DNA from: Streptomyces profundus
GTDB taxonomy: Bacteria; Actinomycetota; Actinomycetes; Streptomycetales; Streptomycetaceae
Direction of reading: 5' to 3'
Length of the DNA: 64,000 nucleotides
NCBI RefSeq assembly: GCF_020740535.1
Contig: NZ_CP082362.1
Location: forward strand, 1,922,001-1,986,000
Shown here: positions 16,057-25,146 of the stretch, piece by piece
How the letters are laid out: each line of letters starts with the position of its first letter
Position numbering within the stretch: the first letter of the stretch is position 1
Position numbers and translations under genes: made by a program
Notes under the pieces: model-generated
What the model saw: only the letters and a program-made list of their open reading frames with translations
The model's database searches: none
Told to the model about the DNA's origin: nothing

Positions 16057-16419
16057 ATGAGATCCCTGGAGACCCTCTTCGTCGGCGGCCCGCTCGACGG
16101 TGAGACGCTGCCCGTGCTGGTGGGCGCCACCGGCAAGCCGTCCAAGGTCTACGAGGTGCCGGTGCCGGGGGACGACGGCACCATCGAGGCCGTGCACGTC
16201 TACCACCTGGAGCCGGCCGGCTACACCCGGCGGCTCGCGCTGCCCAAGGGCTGGCGCTACGTCCACGCCCCGGACGCGACCCCGAGCCGCGCCTACCGGA
16301 AGCGGCTGCGGCCGAAGCCGGCCGCCCAGGACGGCCGCCCTGAACAGCGCGAACAGCGCGAGCGACACGAACAGCCCGAGCAGCCGGAGCAGCGCGGGCA
16401 GCCGGAGCAGGGCGAATAG
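16057..16419 (+). CDS. Conserved hypothetical protein with Gln/Glu-repeat tail
   Basis: 120 residues. The first ~85 form a compact beta-rich domain ([49 protein letters not shown]). The tail from about residue 94 is low complexity, built of PEQ/REQ units encoded by an imperfect tandem repeat at about 16340-16415. I recognise the N-terminal part as a common uncharacterised streptomycete protein but know no function. No signal peptide or membrane segment. Confidence 0.7.
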   Translation: MRSLETLFVGGPLDGETLPVLVGATGKPSKVYEVPVPGDDGTIEAVHVYHLEPAGYTRRLALPKGWRYVHAPDATPSRAYRKRLRPKPAAQDGRPEQREQRERHEQPEQPEQRGQPEQGE

Positions 16420-16526
16420 CGCGGTCACCCGTTCGCGCCTCCCAGCGCGCGCCCGGCGCGAAGCCGTGCGCACCATCGCTGCGTCGCTCGCGCCCGCGGG
16501 GGGCACGACGACGGAGAGGTCATCTG

Positions 16527-17576
16527 ATGCGCCGAGGCACCGTGGCCCTGGCCGGGCTGCTGTTCGCCACCACCGCTTCGGTCAGCGGCCCGGCGGCGGC
16601 CGAGAGCGGCCGGCCGCCCGGCGAACCGGGCGACGTCGGCGCCCTGTTGACCGAGCTGCGCGCCCTCCACCAACAGACAGGCGCGGCCACCGAGGCGTTC
16701 AACGAGACCGAGGAGCGGCTCGTGGAGCAGCGCGCCGAGGTGGACCGGCTCACCGCGCGACTGGCCGACACCAGGAGCGGCCTGGCCGACGCCCGGCGCA
16801 CGGCGGGGGCGCTGGCCGCCGCGCAGTACCGCCACGGCGGGGCCGCCGACCTCCCGCCGGTGCTGCGGCTGCTGCTGACCGGCGACGACCCGGCTCGGGC
16901 GCTGCACGACGGGACGGTGGCCCGCCGCGCGGCCAGCGCCCAGCTGGCCGAGATCAGCAGGCTCACCGAGGCCGAGAGCCAAGCGGCCGGCCTCGCCGGC
17001 GAGGCCACGGCGGCCCTGGACGAACAGCGGACGCTCGTCGAGCGACAGCGCGCACAGCGGGACGAGGCGCACCGGCGGCTGGACGAGGTGGCGGGCCTGC
17101 TGGCCGGGCTCGACGAGGAGCGGCTGACCGAGCTGGCCACGCTGGAGGAGCGCACCACAGCGGAGGCGCAGCGGGAGTTCCTCGCCGAGCACCCCCCGAC
17201 GGACGACCGTCCGGGATCCGCCGCCGGGCAGCGCGCGCTGGACTGGGCCCTCGCGCAGCGCGGCAAGCCGTACGAGGTGGGCGCCGAGGGACCCGACGCC
17301 TTCGATCCGGCGGGCCTGGCGATGCGCGCCTGGGAGCACGCCGGCGCGACCGTGCCGCGCACCAGCGCGCGGGCGTGGGAGCGACTGCCTCGGGTGCCGC
17401 TCGACCAACTCCAGCCCGGCGACCTGGTGATCTACCACGACGACGCGAGCCATATCGCCGTCTACGCGGGCGAGGGCTCGGTGGTGCACCCGCCGGCCCC
17501 CGGCGAGCCGGTGGCCGTCACCCCGCTGGCGGTCCTCCCCGTCCAGGGCGCGGTGCGGCCGACGACCCGGGCGTGA
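16527..17576 (+). CDS. Secreted NlpC/P60-like protein lacking the catalytic cysteine
   Basis: 349 residues. A signal peptide (MRRGTVALAGLLFATTASVS, cleavage near AAA-E at 25) precedes a long coiled coil (about 37-215), then a C-terminal NlpC/P60 domain (about 233-345). Active family members, which cut peptidoglycan stem peptides, have FDCSGL; here the stretch is GPDAFDPAGL, with Pro261 in the cysteine position. The histidine (PGDLVIY then SHIAVYAG, His309) and a later His321 remain. So it is probably a pseudoenzyme that binds rather than cuts peptidoglycan or activates a partner hydrolase, as coiled-coil P60 proteins can. Convergent with the conservon genes. Confidence 0.85.
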   Translation: MRRGTVALAGLLFATTASVSGPAAAESGRPPGEPGDVGALLTELRALHQQTGAATEAFNETEERLVEQRAEVDRLTARLADTRSGLADARRTAGALAAAQYRHGGAADLPPVLRLLLTGDDPARALHDGTVARRAASAQLAEISRLTEAESQAAGLAGEATAALDEQRTLVERQRAQRDEAHRRLDEVAGLLAGLDEERLTELATLEERTTAEAQREFLAEHPPTDDRPGSAAGQRALDWALAQRGKPYEVGAEGPDAFDPAGLAMRAWEHAGATVPRTSARAWERLPRVPLDQLQPGDLVIYHDDASHIAVYAGEGSVVHPPAPGEPVAVTPLAVLPVQGAVRPTTRA

Positions 17577-17603
17577 ACCCGGGGCCCGCGCGCCGGCGTG
17601 CGG

Positions 17604-18122
17604 TCAGCGCATCGGGCTGGTCGCCTGCCGCAGCTCCGCCCGCAGCTCCGGGGTGAGGAGGTGGCCGGCGCGGCCGACCAGGAGGGCCATCTGGTAGGTG
17701 ACCACGCTGATATCGGCGTCCGGCTCGGTGTAGACGCCGAGCAGGGAGCCGTCGCTGATCGCCATCACCAGCAGGTTGCCCGTCTCCATCGCCACCATGG
17801 TCTGCTTCACCGAGCCGCCGTCCATCAGCGAGGCGGCCCCGTTGGTGAGGCTGCCGAGGCCCGAGACCACCGTGGCCAGGTCGGCCGCGGCGCCGCTCGG
17901 CGTCCCGCCTGGCCAGCGCGGGGTGGGCGGCCCGGTGAAGCCCCCCGGCCCCGGCTGCCCGTCCTGGCCGGTCTCCGAGGAGAGCAGCGGCAGACCGTCG
18001 GTCGAGACCACGGCGACCGAGATCACCCCGGGCACCTCGTCCACCAGCTTGGCCAGCAGCCAGCGCAGGTTCCGCCCGCCGTGGCTCTGTGCCTGCTGCC
18101 GCGTTCCAGTCCCCGAGGTCAT
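17604..18122 (-). CDS. cvnB: Roadblock/LC7 protein of a conservon
   Basis: 172 residues with a Roadblock/LC7 fold: NLRWLLAKLVDEVPGVISVA followed by VVSTDGLPLLSSE, and later MDGGSVKQTMVAMETGNLLV and SDGSLLGVYTEPDADISVV. In streptomycete conservons CvnB partners the histidine-kinase-like CvnA and the GTPase CvnD in a membrane complex. It overlaps the end of the kinase gene by 4 bp. The genes that normally follow (a DUF742 protein and the small GTPase) are absent: the next gene is convergent. A Gly/Pro-rich insert (GQDGQPGPGGFTGPPTP) lies in the middle. Confidence 0.88.
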   Translation of the reverse strand: MTSGTGTRQQAQSHGGRNLRWLLAKLVDEVPGVISVAVVSTDGLPLLSSETGQDGQPGPGGFTGPPTPRWPGGTPSGAAADLATVVSGLGSLTNGAASLMDGGSVKQTMVAMETGNLLVMAISDGSLLGVYTEPDADISVVTYQMALLVGRAGHLLTPELRAELRQATSPMR

Positions 18123-20674
18123 GAAGGCTGTTCCTCTCCATATGGGCCGGGCCGCTCGCCGGGGTGACCGCCGATCTCCCCGCCGAGTTGCCCGTCCGCC
18201 GCCCGTGCGGCGTCCCGGTGCCCTTCCCTGGCCCCCCGTTGGAAGCCGCCGAGCCGGCGGCGGAGCTCCTCGGCGTCCACCGTGCGGTTGCGTCCCGTGT
18301 CCTGCCCCGACGACGAGGCGGAGGCCACCCTGGTCCTGAGCGGCAGGCCGCTGTGCGTGACCGCCGGCGCGCTGTCGGGCGCCCTGGAGTGCTCTTGGGC
18401 GTGCGGGTGTCGCTCACGCGACGGCAGCTCGCCGCCGGGCACCGGGGCGCCGGGGGCGCCCGAAAGTCCGCTGTGCGCCGGCGGGCTGGCGTGCCGCCCG
18501 GGGCGCGGCGCCTCGTCGGGCGCCACCGGCATCGCGTCGTGCCCGCCGTAGCCGGGCCCCGGGTGCGGCTGGACGATCGGCATCGCGCCCGTGCGGGCGG
18601 CGGGGACGGTGGGGTAGCCACCGGTGCCGGGGCCCGCCATCGTCTCGCCGGCGAGGCCGGGATCGGCCGCGCCGCCCTGGTCCACCAGCGTGGCCGGCAC
18701 CAGCACCTCGGCCGTGGTGCCGCCCGCTGGGCGGGCGACCAGCCGGCAGCGCAACCCGTGCCGGGCGGCCAGCCTGGCCACCGTGTACAGGCCCATTCCG
18801 ATGCCGTGCCCGTTGCCCGCGTCCGATCCTGGCGGCGGGGTGACCGGGTCGGCGAGCCGCGCGTTCAATGCGGCGAGGCGGCCCTCCGACAGGCCGCGGC
18901 CCTCGTCCTCCACGGTCAGCATCAGCTCGCTGGCCCGCCAGGCCCCCGACAGCCGCACCCGGGCGCCCGGCGGGGTGAACACCGCCGCGTTGTCGAGGAG
19001 TTCGGCCAGCAGGTGGCTGATGTCCCGGGCCGCCCTCGCGACGATCCGCACCGGCGGCGGAGGCACCGTCTCCACCAGGTCGTAGCGCTCTATCTCGCTG
19101 ACGGCGGCACGCGCCACGTCGATCAGCGGCATGGGCGCGTCCAGCAGCCGCACCGGCTCGGCACCGGCGAGCAGCAGCACGTTCTCGCTGTGCCGGCGCA
19201 TCCGCGCGGCGAGGTGGTCGACGGAGAACAGCACCGCCAGCTGGTCGGGATCGGTCTCGTGCTCCTCCAGGCCCTCGATCACCGAGAGCTGTTCCTCCAC
19301 CAGATCCAACAGCCGCTGTGCGTGGTGGGCGAACATGCCGTGCACGGCGCCGTGCAAGGCGGCCAGCCTGGCCGTCAGTTCGCGCTGCTCGGCGAGGAGT
19401 CGATCCCGCTCGGCGCGCAGCCCGCCGCTGTCCTGCTCGGCCTCGGCGGCATAGCGCTGGAGCTCCTCGGCCCGCGACCGCAGGGCGTTGACGGAGGCGA
19501 CCACCTCGGCGAACTCGTCGTTGCGGCCGACGTATCTGACCGGCTCCTGACCCACCGGGTCGGAGGCGACCCGACGGGTGCCGAGACGGACGGCGGCCAG
19601 CGGCCTGGTCAACGAACGGGCCGTCTGCACGCTGACCGCCAGGGCCAGCAACAGGGCCACGATGATCACCGCGACGGTGATCATCAGCTCCGTCAACTCC
19701 TCATCGCTGAGCGCCTCGACGTCCTCGGTGTACTCGGTGGCCAACGAGGCCAGCACACCGCGCTGGAGCCCCGTCCTGGCCTCCAGCGCCTCGGCGACCT
19801 CGGCCATGCCGCCGTCGACACCGGCCGCGTCCTGGGCCAGCGGGTCGGTGAGGGCGAGGAGGAACTCCTCGGCCGCCTCCGCGTCGCCGCCGGTGACCGT
19901 CCGCTGGTAGGCGTCCCTGCCCGCCTGGTCGGCGATGGCGTGGAAGTCGGCCAGGGCCGCCGCCTCGCGCATCGCCTCCCGCCGCGCCAGGGCGGTGAGC
20001 TCCGCGTCCGGACCGCCCTCGCCGGCCTGGGCGGCGGCGAACAGGCCCCGGGTGGCCGACGAGGCGTGCACCGCGCGGGCCAGATCGGGCAGCGCGTCGC
20101 TGGTGGCGCTGGTGGCGTCCCCCGACGTGCGCCGGCTGACGGCGCGCAACACGCCGTCCAACTCCTCGACCAGCGCGGTGTAGCCGTCGTGGATCTCGAC
20201 CGGCGAGCTCTCCCCCGCGAGCGCCCGCTCGCGCGTCTCGGGCAGCGTCTCCAGCAGCTCCCTGAGCTGGGCGTCCACGCCCTCGCGCAGTTCGGCGGTG
20301 CGCCGGTCGGCGCGGGCCACCGCGTCGTCCGTGAGCGCCGTCTCCAGCGCGGCGCCCCCGGTGGCCGCCGCGACCACCAGCGCGTCCCGCTCGTCGGCCA
20401 GGATATGGGACAGGGAGACGGCACGCTGCCCCAACGCCGCCTCGTCCAGCAGCGCTTGGGTGTCGCTGAGATCCCGATAACGATCGACCGCCGCCGGCAC
20501 CCCCGCCGTCAGCACGGCGATGCCGGTCAACAGCAGGGCGATCAACAGCCGGGTACGGACCCGGGCCCTCCGTCGGCGTGCCGCGTGAGACCGGGAACCC
20601 GACGGTGTGGAAGGAGAAGGAACGTCGTCGTCCCGCGATGTCGTCTTCCGCACCTGTGCTCGCATTCTCGTCAC
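18119..20674 (-). CDS. cvnA: Conservon sensor histidine-kinase-like protein
   Basis: About 851 residues from GTG 20674, chosen because GGAG sits 5 nt upstream; the frame is open further to 20848. A first membrane helix (TRLLIALLLTGIAVLTAGVP, about 40-60) is followed by an extracytoplasmic nitrate/nitrite-sensor-like domain (about 65-330), a second helix (LMITVAVIIVALLLALAVSV), a HAMP-like region, a dimerisation region and an ATPase domain (ELLDNAAVFTPPGARV for the N box; VEDEGRGLS; GIGMGLYTVARLA). The C-terminal ~200 residues are a proline/glycine-rich disordered tail. CvnA proteins assemble with CvnB at the membrane. Its promoter faces the PP2C-like gene. Confidence 0.87.
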   Translation of the reverse strand: MTRMRAQVRKTTSRDDDVPSPSTPSGSRSHAARRRRARVRTRLLIALLLTGIAVLTAGVPAAVDRYRDLSDTQALLDEAALGQRAVSLSHILADERDALVVAAATGGAALETALTDDAVARADRRTAELREGVDAQLRELLETLPETRERALAGESSPVEIHDGYTALVEELDGVLRAVSRRTSGDATSATSDALPDLARAVHASSATRGLFAAAQAGEGGPDAELTALARREAMREAAALADFHAIADQAGRDAYQRTVTGGDAEAAEEFLLALTDPLAQDAAGVDGGMAEVAEALEARTGLQRGVLASLATEYTEDVEALSDEELTELMITVAVIIVALLLALAVSVQTARSLTRPLAAVRLGTRRVASDPVGQEPVRYVGRNDEFAEVVASVNALRSRAEELQRYAAEAEQDSGGLRAERDRLLAEQRELTARLAALHGAVHGMFAHHAQRLLDLVEEQLSVIEGLEEHETDPDQLAVLFSVDHLAARMRRHSENVLLLAGAEPVRLLDAPMPLIDVARAAVSEIERYDLVETVPPPPVRIVARAARDISHLLAELLDNAAVFTPPGARVRLSGAWRASELMLTVEDEGRGLSEGRLAALNARLADPVTPPPGSDAGNGHGIGMGLYTVARLAARHGLRCRLVARPAGGTTAEVLVPATLVDQGGAADPGLAGETMAGPGTGGYPTVPAARTGAMPIVQPHPGPGYGGHDAMPVAPDEAPRPGRHASPPAHSGLSGAPGAPVPGGELPSRERHPHAQEHSRAPDSAPAVTHSGLPLRTRVASASSSGQDTGRNRTVDAEELRRRLGGFQRGAREGHRDAARAADGQLGGEIGGHPGERPGPYGEEQPS

Positions 20675-20927
20675 TTCGGCTCCGACCTTGCCAGCGCCGA
20701 CCAGGCGGGAGGCGGTCTGGCCGACCTCGCCACCCGAAGGAGTGAACAACACCCCGGAGTTGGCGGACAAGCTCAGGGCAGCCGGTCGGGGTGGTGACTC
20801 CATGAGTTCGGCTGGTTTTCGCTGGTGTTCCGTCCCAGCTCCTGGCAAGATCAGCTCCGGCCCAGCACCTATCGGCTCTTTCCGCAGCGAACGCCAACAA
20901 ATGCCACCCTACGGCAGACTGTTGGAC

Positions 20928-21731
20928 ATGCGCATCCAGTCGGCCACCGAGCCCGGAGCAACCGGGCACCCCAACGAGGACTTCGCGGCGTTCGCCACCC
21001 CGACCGAGGCCGGCGGCGGCGCCTTGGTCGTGCTTGACGGAGTCACCGCTCCGGCGGGCGATTCCGGTTGTGAACACGGGGTGGCGTGGTTCTCGGCCCG
21101 GCTCGGCGGGGCGCTGCTGACGGCGATCGGCGCGACACCCAGCGTGCCCCTGACGGAGTGTCTGGCCCACTCCATCACACGCACCGCGGACGCCCACCGG
21201 GCCAGCTGTGACCTTTCTCACCGACGCACTCCCCAGGCCACGGTGGTGTGCGTTCGTTGGAACGCCCAGTCAGTGGAATATCTGGTGCTCTCCGACTCTA
21301 TTCTGCTCATTCGGGAGTCAACGGGCGTGGTGCGCGCGGTGCTTGACGACCGGTTGGACCAACTGCGGCCGGCCGCCCGCCGGCTGCCGCCCGATCAGCG
21401 GGTCGCCTTCGTGGAGGGCGCGCGCAACGCGCCCGGGGGATTCTTCACCGCGGCGGCCGACCCGTCGGTCGCCACCCTCGCCGTCACCGGCTCGCTGCCG
21501 AGGGAACGGGTGCACACGGTGGCGGCCCTGACCGACGGGCTCGGCCGCTGGGTGGAGACGTTCACTCTCGGCGACTGGCCGGAGCTGCTCACCGCACTGG
21601 CCGAGCGGGGCCCGGCCGCGATGATCGCCGAGGTCAGGGCCGCCGAGTCCGCCGACCCCGAAGGCGAGGCGCACCCGCGGGGCAAGACCCATGACGACGC
21701 CACCGGGGTGATCGTGGGCCTGGCCGGCTGA
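20928..21731 (+). CDS. PP2C-like protein phosphatase
   Basis: 267 residues from ATG 20928; an in-frame ATG at 20901 would add nine residues. The metal-binding motifs of PPM/PP2C phosphatases are recognisable: TGHPNEDFAAF (Glu-Asp), ALVVLDGVTAP (D-G) and HDDATGVIVGL near the C-terminus (D-D). It would dephosphorylate Ser/Thr residues in the cytoplasm. There is no membrane or PAS segment. It is divergent from cvnA, so a signalling link is possible but unproven. Confidence 0.78.
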   Translation: MRIQSATEPGATGHPNEDFAAFATPTEAGGGALVVLDGVTAPAGDSGCEHGVAWFSARLGGALLTAIGATPSVPLTECLAHSITRTADAHRASCDLSHRRTPQATVVCVRWNAQSVEYLVLSDSILLIRESTGVVRAVLDDRLDQLRPAARRLPPDQRVAFVEGARNAPGGFFTAAADPSVATLAVTGSLPRERVHTVAALTDGLGRWVETFTLGDWPELLTALAERGPAAMIAEVRAAESADPEGEAHPRGKTHDDATGVIVGLAG

Positions 21732-21748
21732 CGCCCGCCCTCAAGGGG

Positions 21749-21784
21749 GCGCGCCGGGAACATGCTTTCCCACTCCCGGCGCGC
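21749..21784. terminator. Hairpin downstream of the phosphatase gene
   Basis: GCGCGCCGGGA (21749-21759) and TCCCGGCGCGC (21774-21784) form an 11-bp GC-rich stem with a 14-nt loop, 18 bp after the stop. No T-run follows, as is common for streptomycete terminators. Confidence 0.6.
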
Positions 21785-22430
21785 GCCCCGTCCCCTTTCG
21801 CTGGCCCGCGCGCCCCGACCGAGAGCGGACATACATGCCCCACCCGGGCAGCCCCGGACACGCCCGCCCGATCCCGGCCGCCGCCCCCATATGCGCGGCA
21901 GAGGCCGGGAGTTCGCCTTCCTACGTTCCGCCGACACCGCGTCACCGAACCGCCCCGAGCAGACCTCGGCCCGAGCAGGGCCCCAGCCGGCCACCCGAGG
22001 CACCCAACTCCAGGCCCCGCCCCACCGGAACGCCGTCCCAGCACCCCACCGCCACACTCCCCCACCCGATCAGGCCACCCGACTCCCCGGCACCCACCCC
22101 GCCGATCCACGCCCCAACCAGCCACCGCCCCCCAGAAACACACCCGCCGCTTCCCCTCCGCCCGAGCAGGGCCCCGCCGCCCGGGAGCAACCCGCCCCCC
22201 GCCGCCGTCCGTTCGCCGCCGAGCGGCACCCCGTCGCGGCACCGCTCCGCCCGAGCAGGGCCCCGCTTTCACGTCGTTCAGCGGACCGGGCCCGAGGCAA
22301 CTGCGCACCCCCATGTCCCGGGCTGTCTACCCGCGTTACCGTCGAAGAAGACGCATCGGCTACGGCCACCCCACGGCCGCCGGCGCGCACCATCTCGTCC
22401 CCCCACACCACGGTCCCGGAAGGCAGTCCC
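21785..22430. other. C-rich non-coding region upstream of the lysozyme gene
   Basis: About 650 bp without a supported gene. The plus strand is strongly cytosine-biased (long runs of CCC with A/C-rich segments). The frames are open mainly because of this bias and encode low-complexity Pro/Arg strings. It holds three copies of a 16-bp repeat (21969-22264) and must contain the lysozyme promoter near its right end. Confidence 0.6.
21969..22264. repeat. Three exact copies of a 16-bp repeat
   Basis: GCCCGAGCAGGGCCCC occurs at 21969-21984, 22160-22175 and 22249-22264, all in the same orientation, inside the C-rich region ahead of the lysozyme gene. A related CCCCGAGCAG lies just left of the first copy. 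Function unknown; binding sites or a decayed tandem repeat are possible. Confidence 0.85.
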
Positions 22431-23345
22431 ATGCCCGTTCCCGGCTCGGTCGCGCACGGCGGTCCACTCCGCCGCCGCACCCGAAGCTTCCCCCACACCC
22501 CCCACACACCCCGCACCCTGCTCACCCTCGTCGGCGCGCTCTGCGCGGCCCTCGCGCTGCTCCTCACCGCCCCCAGCGCGGCGAGCGCCGAGGACGGCGG
22601 CCCCCCGGAGAACCCCGAGCACCACCCGGACTTCGGCTCCGCCCACCTGGGCTCCACCGTCCTCGAACACGAGGGCGGCAACACCAGCTACGTCCCGCCC
22701 GGCGACATCGACCCGCTGGCCTCGGTCGAGGGCGTGGACGTCTCCAGCCACCAGGGCAACGTCGCCTGGTCCACGCTCTGGAACAGCGGCGTCAAGTTCG
22801 CCTATGTGAAGGCGACGGAGGGCACCAGCTACAAGAACCCCTACTTCACCCAGCAGTACAACGGCTCGTACGACGTCGGGATGATTCGGGGCGCCTACCA
22901 TTTCGCGCTGCCCAACGCGTCGAGCGGCGCCGCCCAGGCCACCTACTTCGCCACCAACGGCGGCGGTTGGTCGGCCGACGGCAAGACGCTGCCGGGGGTG
23001 ATGGATCTGGAGTACAACCCGTACGGCTCCACCTGCTACGGCCTGAGCCAGTCGGCGATGGTCAACTGGATCCGCGACTTCAGCGACACCTACCGGGCGC
23101 ACACCGGACGTGACGTGGTGATCTACACCACCACCGACTGGTGGACCCAGTGCACGGGCAACAACGCGAGCTTCGGGAACACCAACCCGCTCTGGATCGC
23201 CCGCTACGCGTCGACCCCGGGGACGCTGCCGGCCGGTTGGGGCTTCCACACCTTCTGGCAGTACACCTCGACCGGGCCCACCGTCGGCGACCACAACCTC
23301 TTCAACGGGGCCTACGACCGACTCCAGGCGTTGGCCAACGGCTGA
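22431..23345 (+). CDS. Secreted GH25 lysozyme (N-acetylmuramidase)
   Basis: 304 residues from ATG 22431, with GGAAGG upstream. A long signal peptide (RTLLTLVGALCAALALLLTA, cleavage near ASAE at about 53) precedes the glycoside hydrolase 25 domain starting VEGVDVSSHQGNVAW (catalytic-site Asp), with FAYVKATEGTSYKNPYF and VMDLEYNP (the D-x-E catalytic pair). It ends with WQYTSTG, typical of the family. It cleaves the beta-1,4 bond of peptidoglycan outside the cell, probably in cell-wall remodelling or against other bacteria. Length matches the single-domain family. Confidence 0.92.
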   Translation: MPVPGSVAHGGPLRRRTRSFPHTPHTPRTLLTLVGALCAALALLLTAPSAASAEDGGPPENPEHHPDFGSAHLGSTVLEHEGGNTSYVPPGDIDPLASVEGVDVSSHQGNVAWSTLWNSGVKFAYVKATEGTSYKNPYFTQQYNGSYDVGMIRGAYHFALPNASSGAAQATYFATNGGGWSADGKTLPGVMDLEYNPYGSTCYGLSQSAMVNWIRDFSDTYRAHTGRDVVIYTTTDWWTQCTGNNASFGNTNPLWIARYASTPGTLPAGWGFHTFWQYTSTGPTVGDHNLFNGAYDRLQALANG

Positions 23346-23371
23346 CCGCCCGCCCGGGGGAGGGCAGCGCC

Positions 23372-24166
23372 ATGCGGAAGGATGTCCCCATGGCCTCCTC
23401 CCCCGGGCACCCCGCACCTCCAGAAGATCCAGCGCACCCCCCACACCCCCCACACCCCCCCGACGAGCGCACGGCTCCCGACGACGGCCGCCCCCTCGTG
23501 CTGGACCGCCGCACCGGCCCCTTCGGCGAGGTGGTGCTGCGCCGGCACGGGGAGCTGTTGCAGATCATCGCCAACGGCTGCTTCCTGATGGACACCTCGG
23601 ACGGCCGCTCCGAGCGCCTGCTGGTGCGGTCCGCGCTCGGCGCGCTCGCCGCCCGGGCCCCGAGGCTGCTGATCGGCGGCCTCGGCGTGGGCTTCTCGCT
23701 GGCCGAGGCCGCGGCCGAACCGCGTTGGGGACGGATCACCGTGCTGGAACGGGAGCCCGCCATCATCGAATGGCACCGTTCCGGACCGCTTTCGGACATC
23801 TCCGGCGCCGCGTTGAGCGATCCCCGGGTGGAGTTGGTCGAGAACGACCTACTGGCCCATCTGCGCGAAGCCGAGACCCGTGCCCGCTATGACGCTCTCT
23901 GTCTCGATATCGACAACGGCCCCGACTGGACGGTGACCGAGGACAACGAGAGCCTCTACTCCCCGACGGGGCTGGCGGCGTGCCGTGCGGCACTCGCCCC
24001 CGGTGGGGCGCTCGTTGTGTGGTCCGCACAACCGTCAGCGACATTCCCTGACATGTTGCGAGATGCCGGCTTCGATCGCGTTCGCACCGAAGAGGTGCCC
24101 GTTGTCCGAGGCGTTCCCGACGTGCTGTTTCTCGCCAGCCATCATCTCGCCAGCCGGAGCGCGTAG
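23372..24166 (+). CDS. Spermidine-synthase-like methyltransferase-fold protein
   Basis: 264 residues from ATG 23372, with GGGGGAGG upstream. A Pro/His-rich N-terminus (about 10-35) precedes a Rossmann fold of the SpeE type: RLLIGGLGVGFSLAEAA (nucleotide-binding glycine loop), RITVLEREPAIIEWHR, VENDLLAHLR, and YDALCLDIDNGPDW, which replaces the catalytic D-x-x-D region of true spermidine synthases. It lies 26 bp behind the lysozyme gene on the same strand. Whether it makes polyamines is uncertain; many streptomycete relatives are unassigned. Confidence 0.8.
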   Translation: MRKDVPMASSPGHPAPPEDPAHPPHPPHPPDERTAPDDGRPLVLDRRTGPFGEVVLRRHGELLQIIANGCFLMDTSDGRSERLLVRSALGALAARAPRLLIGGLGVGFSLAEAAAEPRWGRITVLEREPAIIEWHRSGPLSDISGAALSDPRVELVENDLLAHLREAETRARYDALCLDIDNGPDWTVTEDNESLYSPTGLAACRAALAPGGALVVWSAQPSATFPDMLRDAGFDRVRTEEVPVVRGVPDVLFLASHHLASRSA

Positions 24167-24269
24167 CCGAGCCCTGAGTTTCCGCCTTACGCTGCTGTGC
24201 AGTGCTCATCAGGGCATTGACCGCCAGCACCAGCCGTCTGGCATGACGACCTTCCCGGGGGCGGGATAG

Positions 24270-25139
24270 ATGACTCAAACAGAAATCAGGACAACGCCAA
24301 TGGATCGAGAGCACCAGGAGAAGCCGTCGCCCACGGGCGGCCTGTCCGAGCCGGAGGCGGCGGAGCGGGCTGGCCACCACAACGCGACCGTGGCGACCCC
24401 CGGGGCTCAGCGGCGTGTCCTGGTTGTCGAGGATGACCCCACCATCGTCGAGGCCATCGCCGCCCGGCTGCGCGCCGAGGGCTTCCTGGTGCAGACCGCC
24501 GCGGACGGCCCCGCCGCCGTGGAGACCGCCAGCTCCTGGCACCCCGACCTGCTCATCCTCGACGTGATGTTGCCGGGCTTCGACGGCCTGGAGGTGTGCC
24601 GCCGCGTTCAGTCGCAACGCCCGGTGCCCGTCCTGATGTTGACCGCGCGGGACGACGAGACCGACATGCTGGTCGGCCTCGGCGTGGGCGCCGACGACTA
24701 CATGACCAAGCCGTTCTCCATGCGGGAGCTGGTCGCCAGATCACATGTGCTGCTCCGCAGGATCGAGCGGGCCGCCGTCGCGGCCACCACGCCGCGCCCC
24801 GGCAGCGTCCGGCTCGGTGACCTGGAGATCGACAGGACCCAGCGCCGGGTGCGCGCCGCCGGCAAGGACATCCACCTCACCCCCACCGAGTTCGACCTGC
24901 TGATGTGCCTGGCCCGCTCGCCCCGCGCGGTGCTCACCAGGGAGCAGCTGCTGGCCGAGGTCTGGGACTGGGCCGACGCCTCGGGCACCAGAACGGTGGA
25001 CAGCCATGTGAAGGCGCTGCGCCGGAAGATCGGCGCCGAGCGGATCAGGACCGTGCACGGAGTGGGTTACGCCCTGGAGACGCCGCCCGGGTTCGCCGGG
25101 GAGAACGGCGCCACGGGCCAGGCCACCGCCGAGGGCTGA
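24270..25139 (+). CDS. OmpR-family response regulator
   Basis: 289 residues. After an unusually long 48-residue N-terminal tail, the receiver domain runs VLVVEDDPTIVEA to about residue 165, with the phosphorylated Asp98 in LLILDVMLPG and Lys in MTKPFS. The winged-helix DNA-binding domain follows (VRLGDLEIDRTQRRV; LTPTEFDLLMCLARS; VDSHVKALRRKIG). It is followed 7 bp later by its cognate histidine kinase, and the pair stands directly before kgd, a linkage I recall from S. coelicolor. Target genes are not evident here. Confidence 0.93.
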   Translation: MTQTEIRTTPMDREHQEKPSPTGGLSEPEAAERAGHHNATVATPGAQRRVLVVEDDPTIVEAIAARLRAEGFLVQTAADGPAAVETASSWHPDLLILDVMLPGFDGLEVCRRVQSQRPVPVLMLTARDDETDMLVGLGVGADDYMTKPFSMRELVARSHVLLRRIERAAVAATTPRPGSVRLGDLEIDRTQRRVRAAGKDIHLTPTEFDLLMCLARSPRAVLTREQLLAEVWDWADASGTRTVDSHVKALRRKIGAERIRTVHGVGYALETPPGFAGENGATGQATAEG

Positions 25140-25146
25140 CCGGCAG

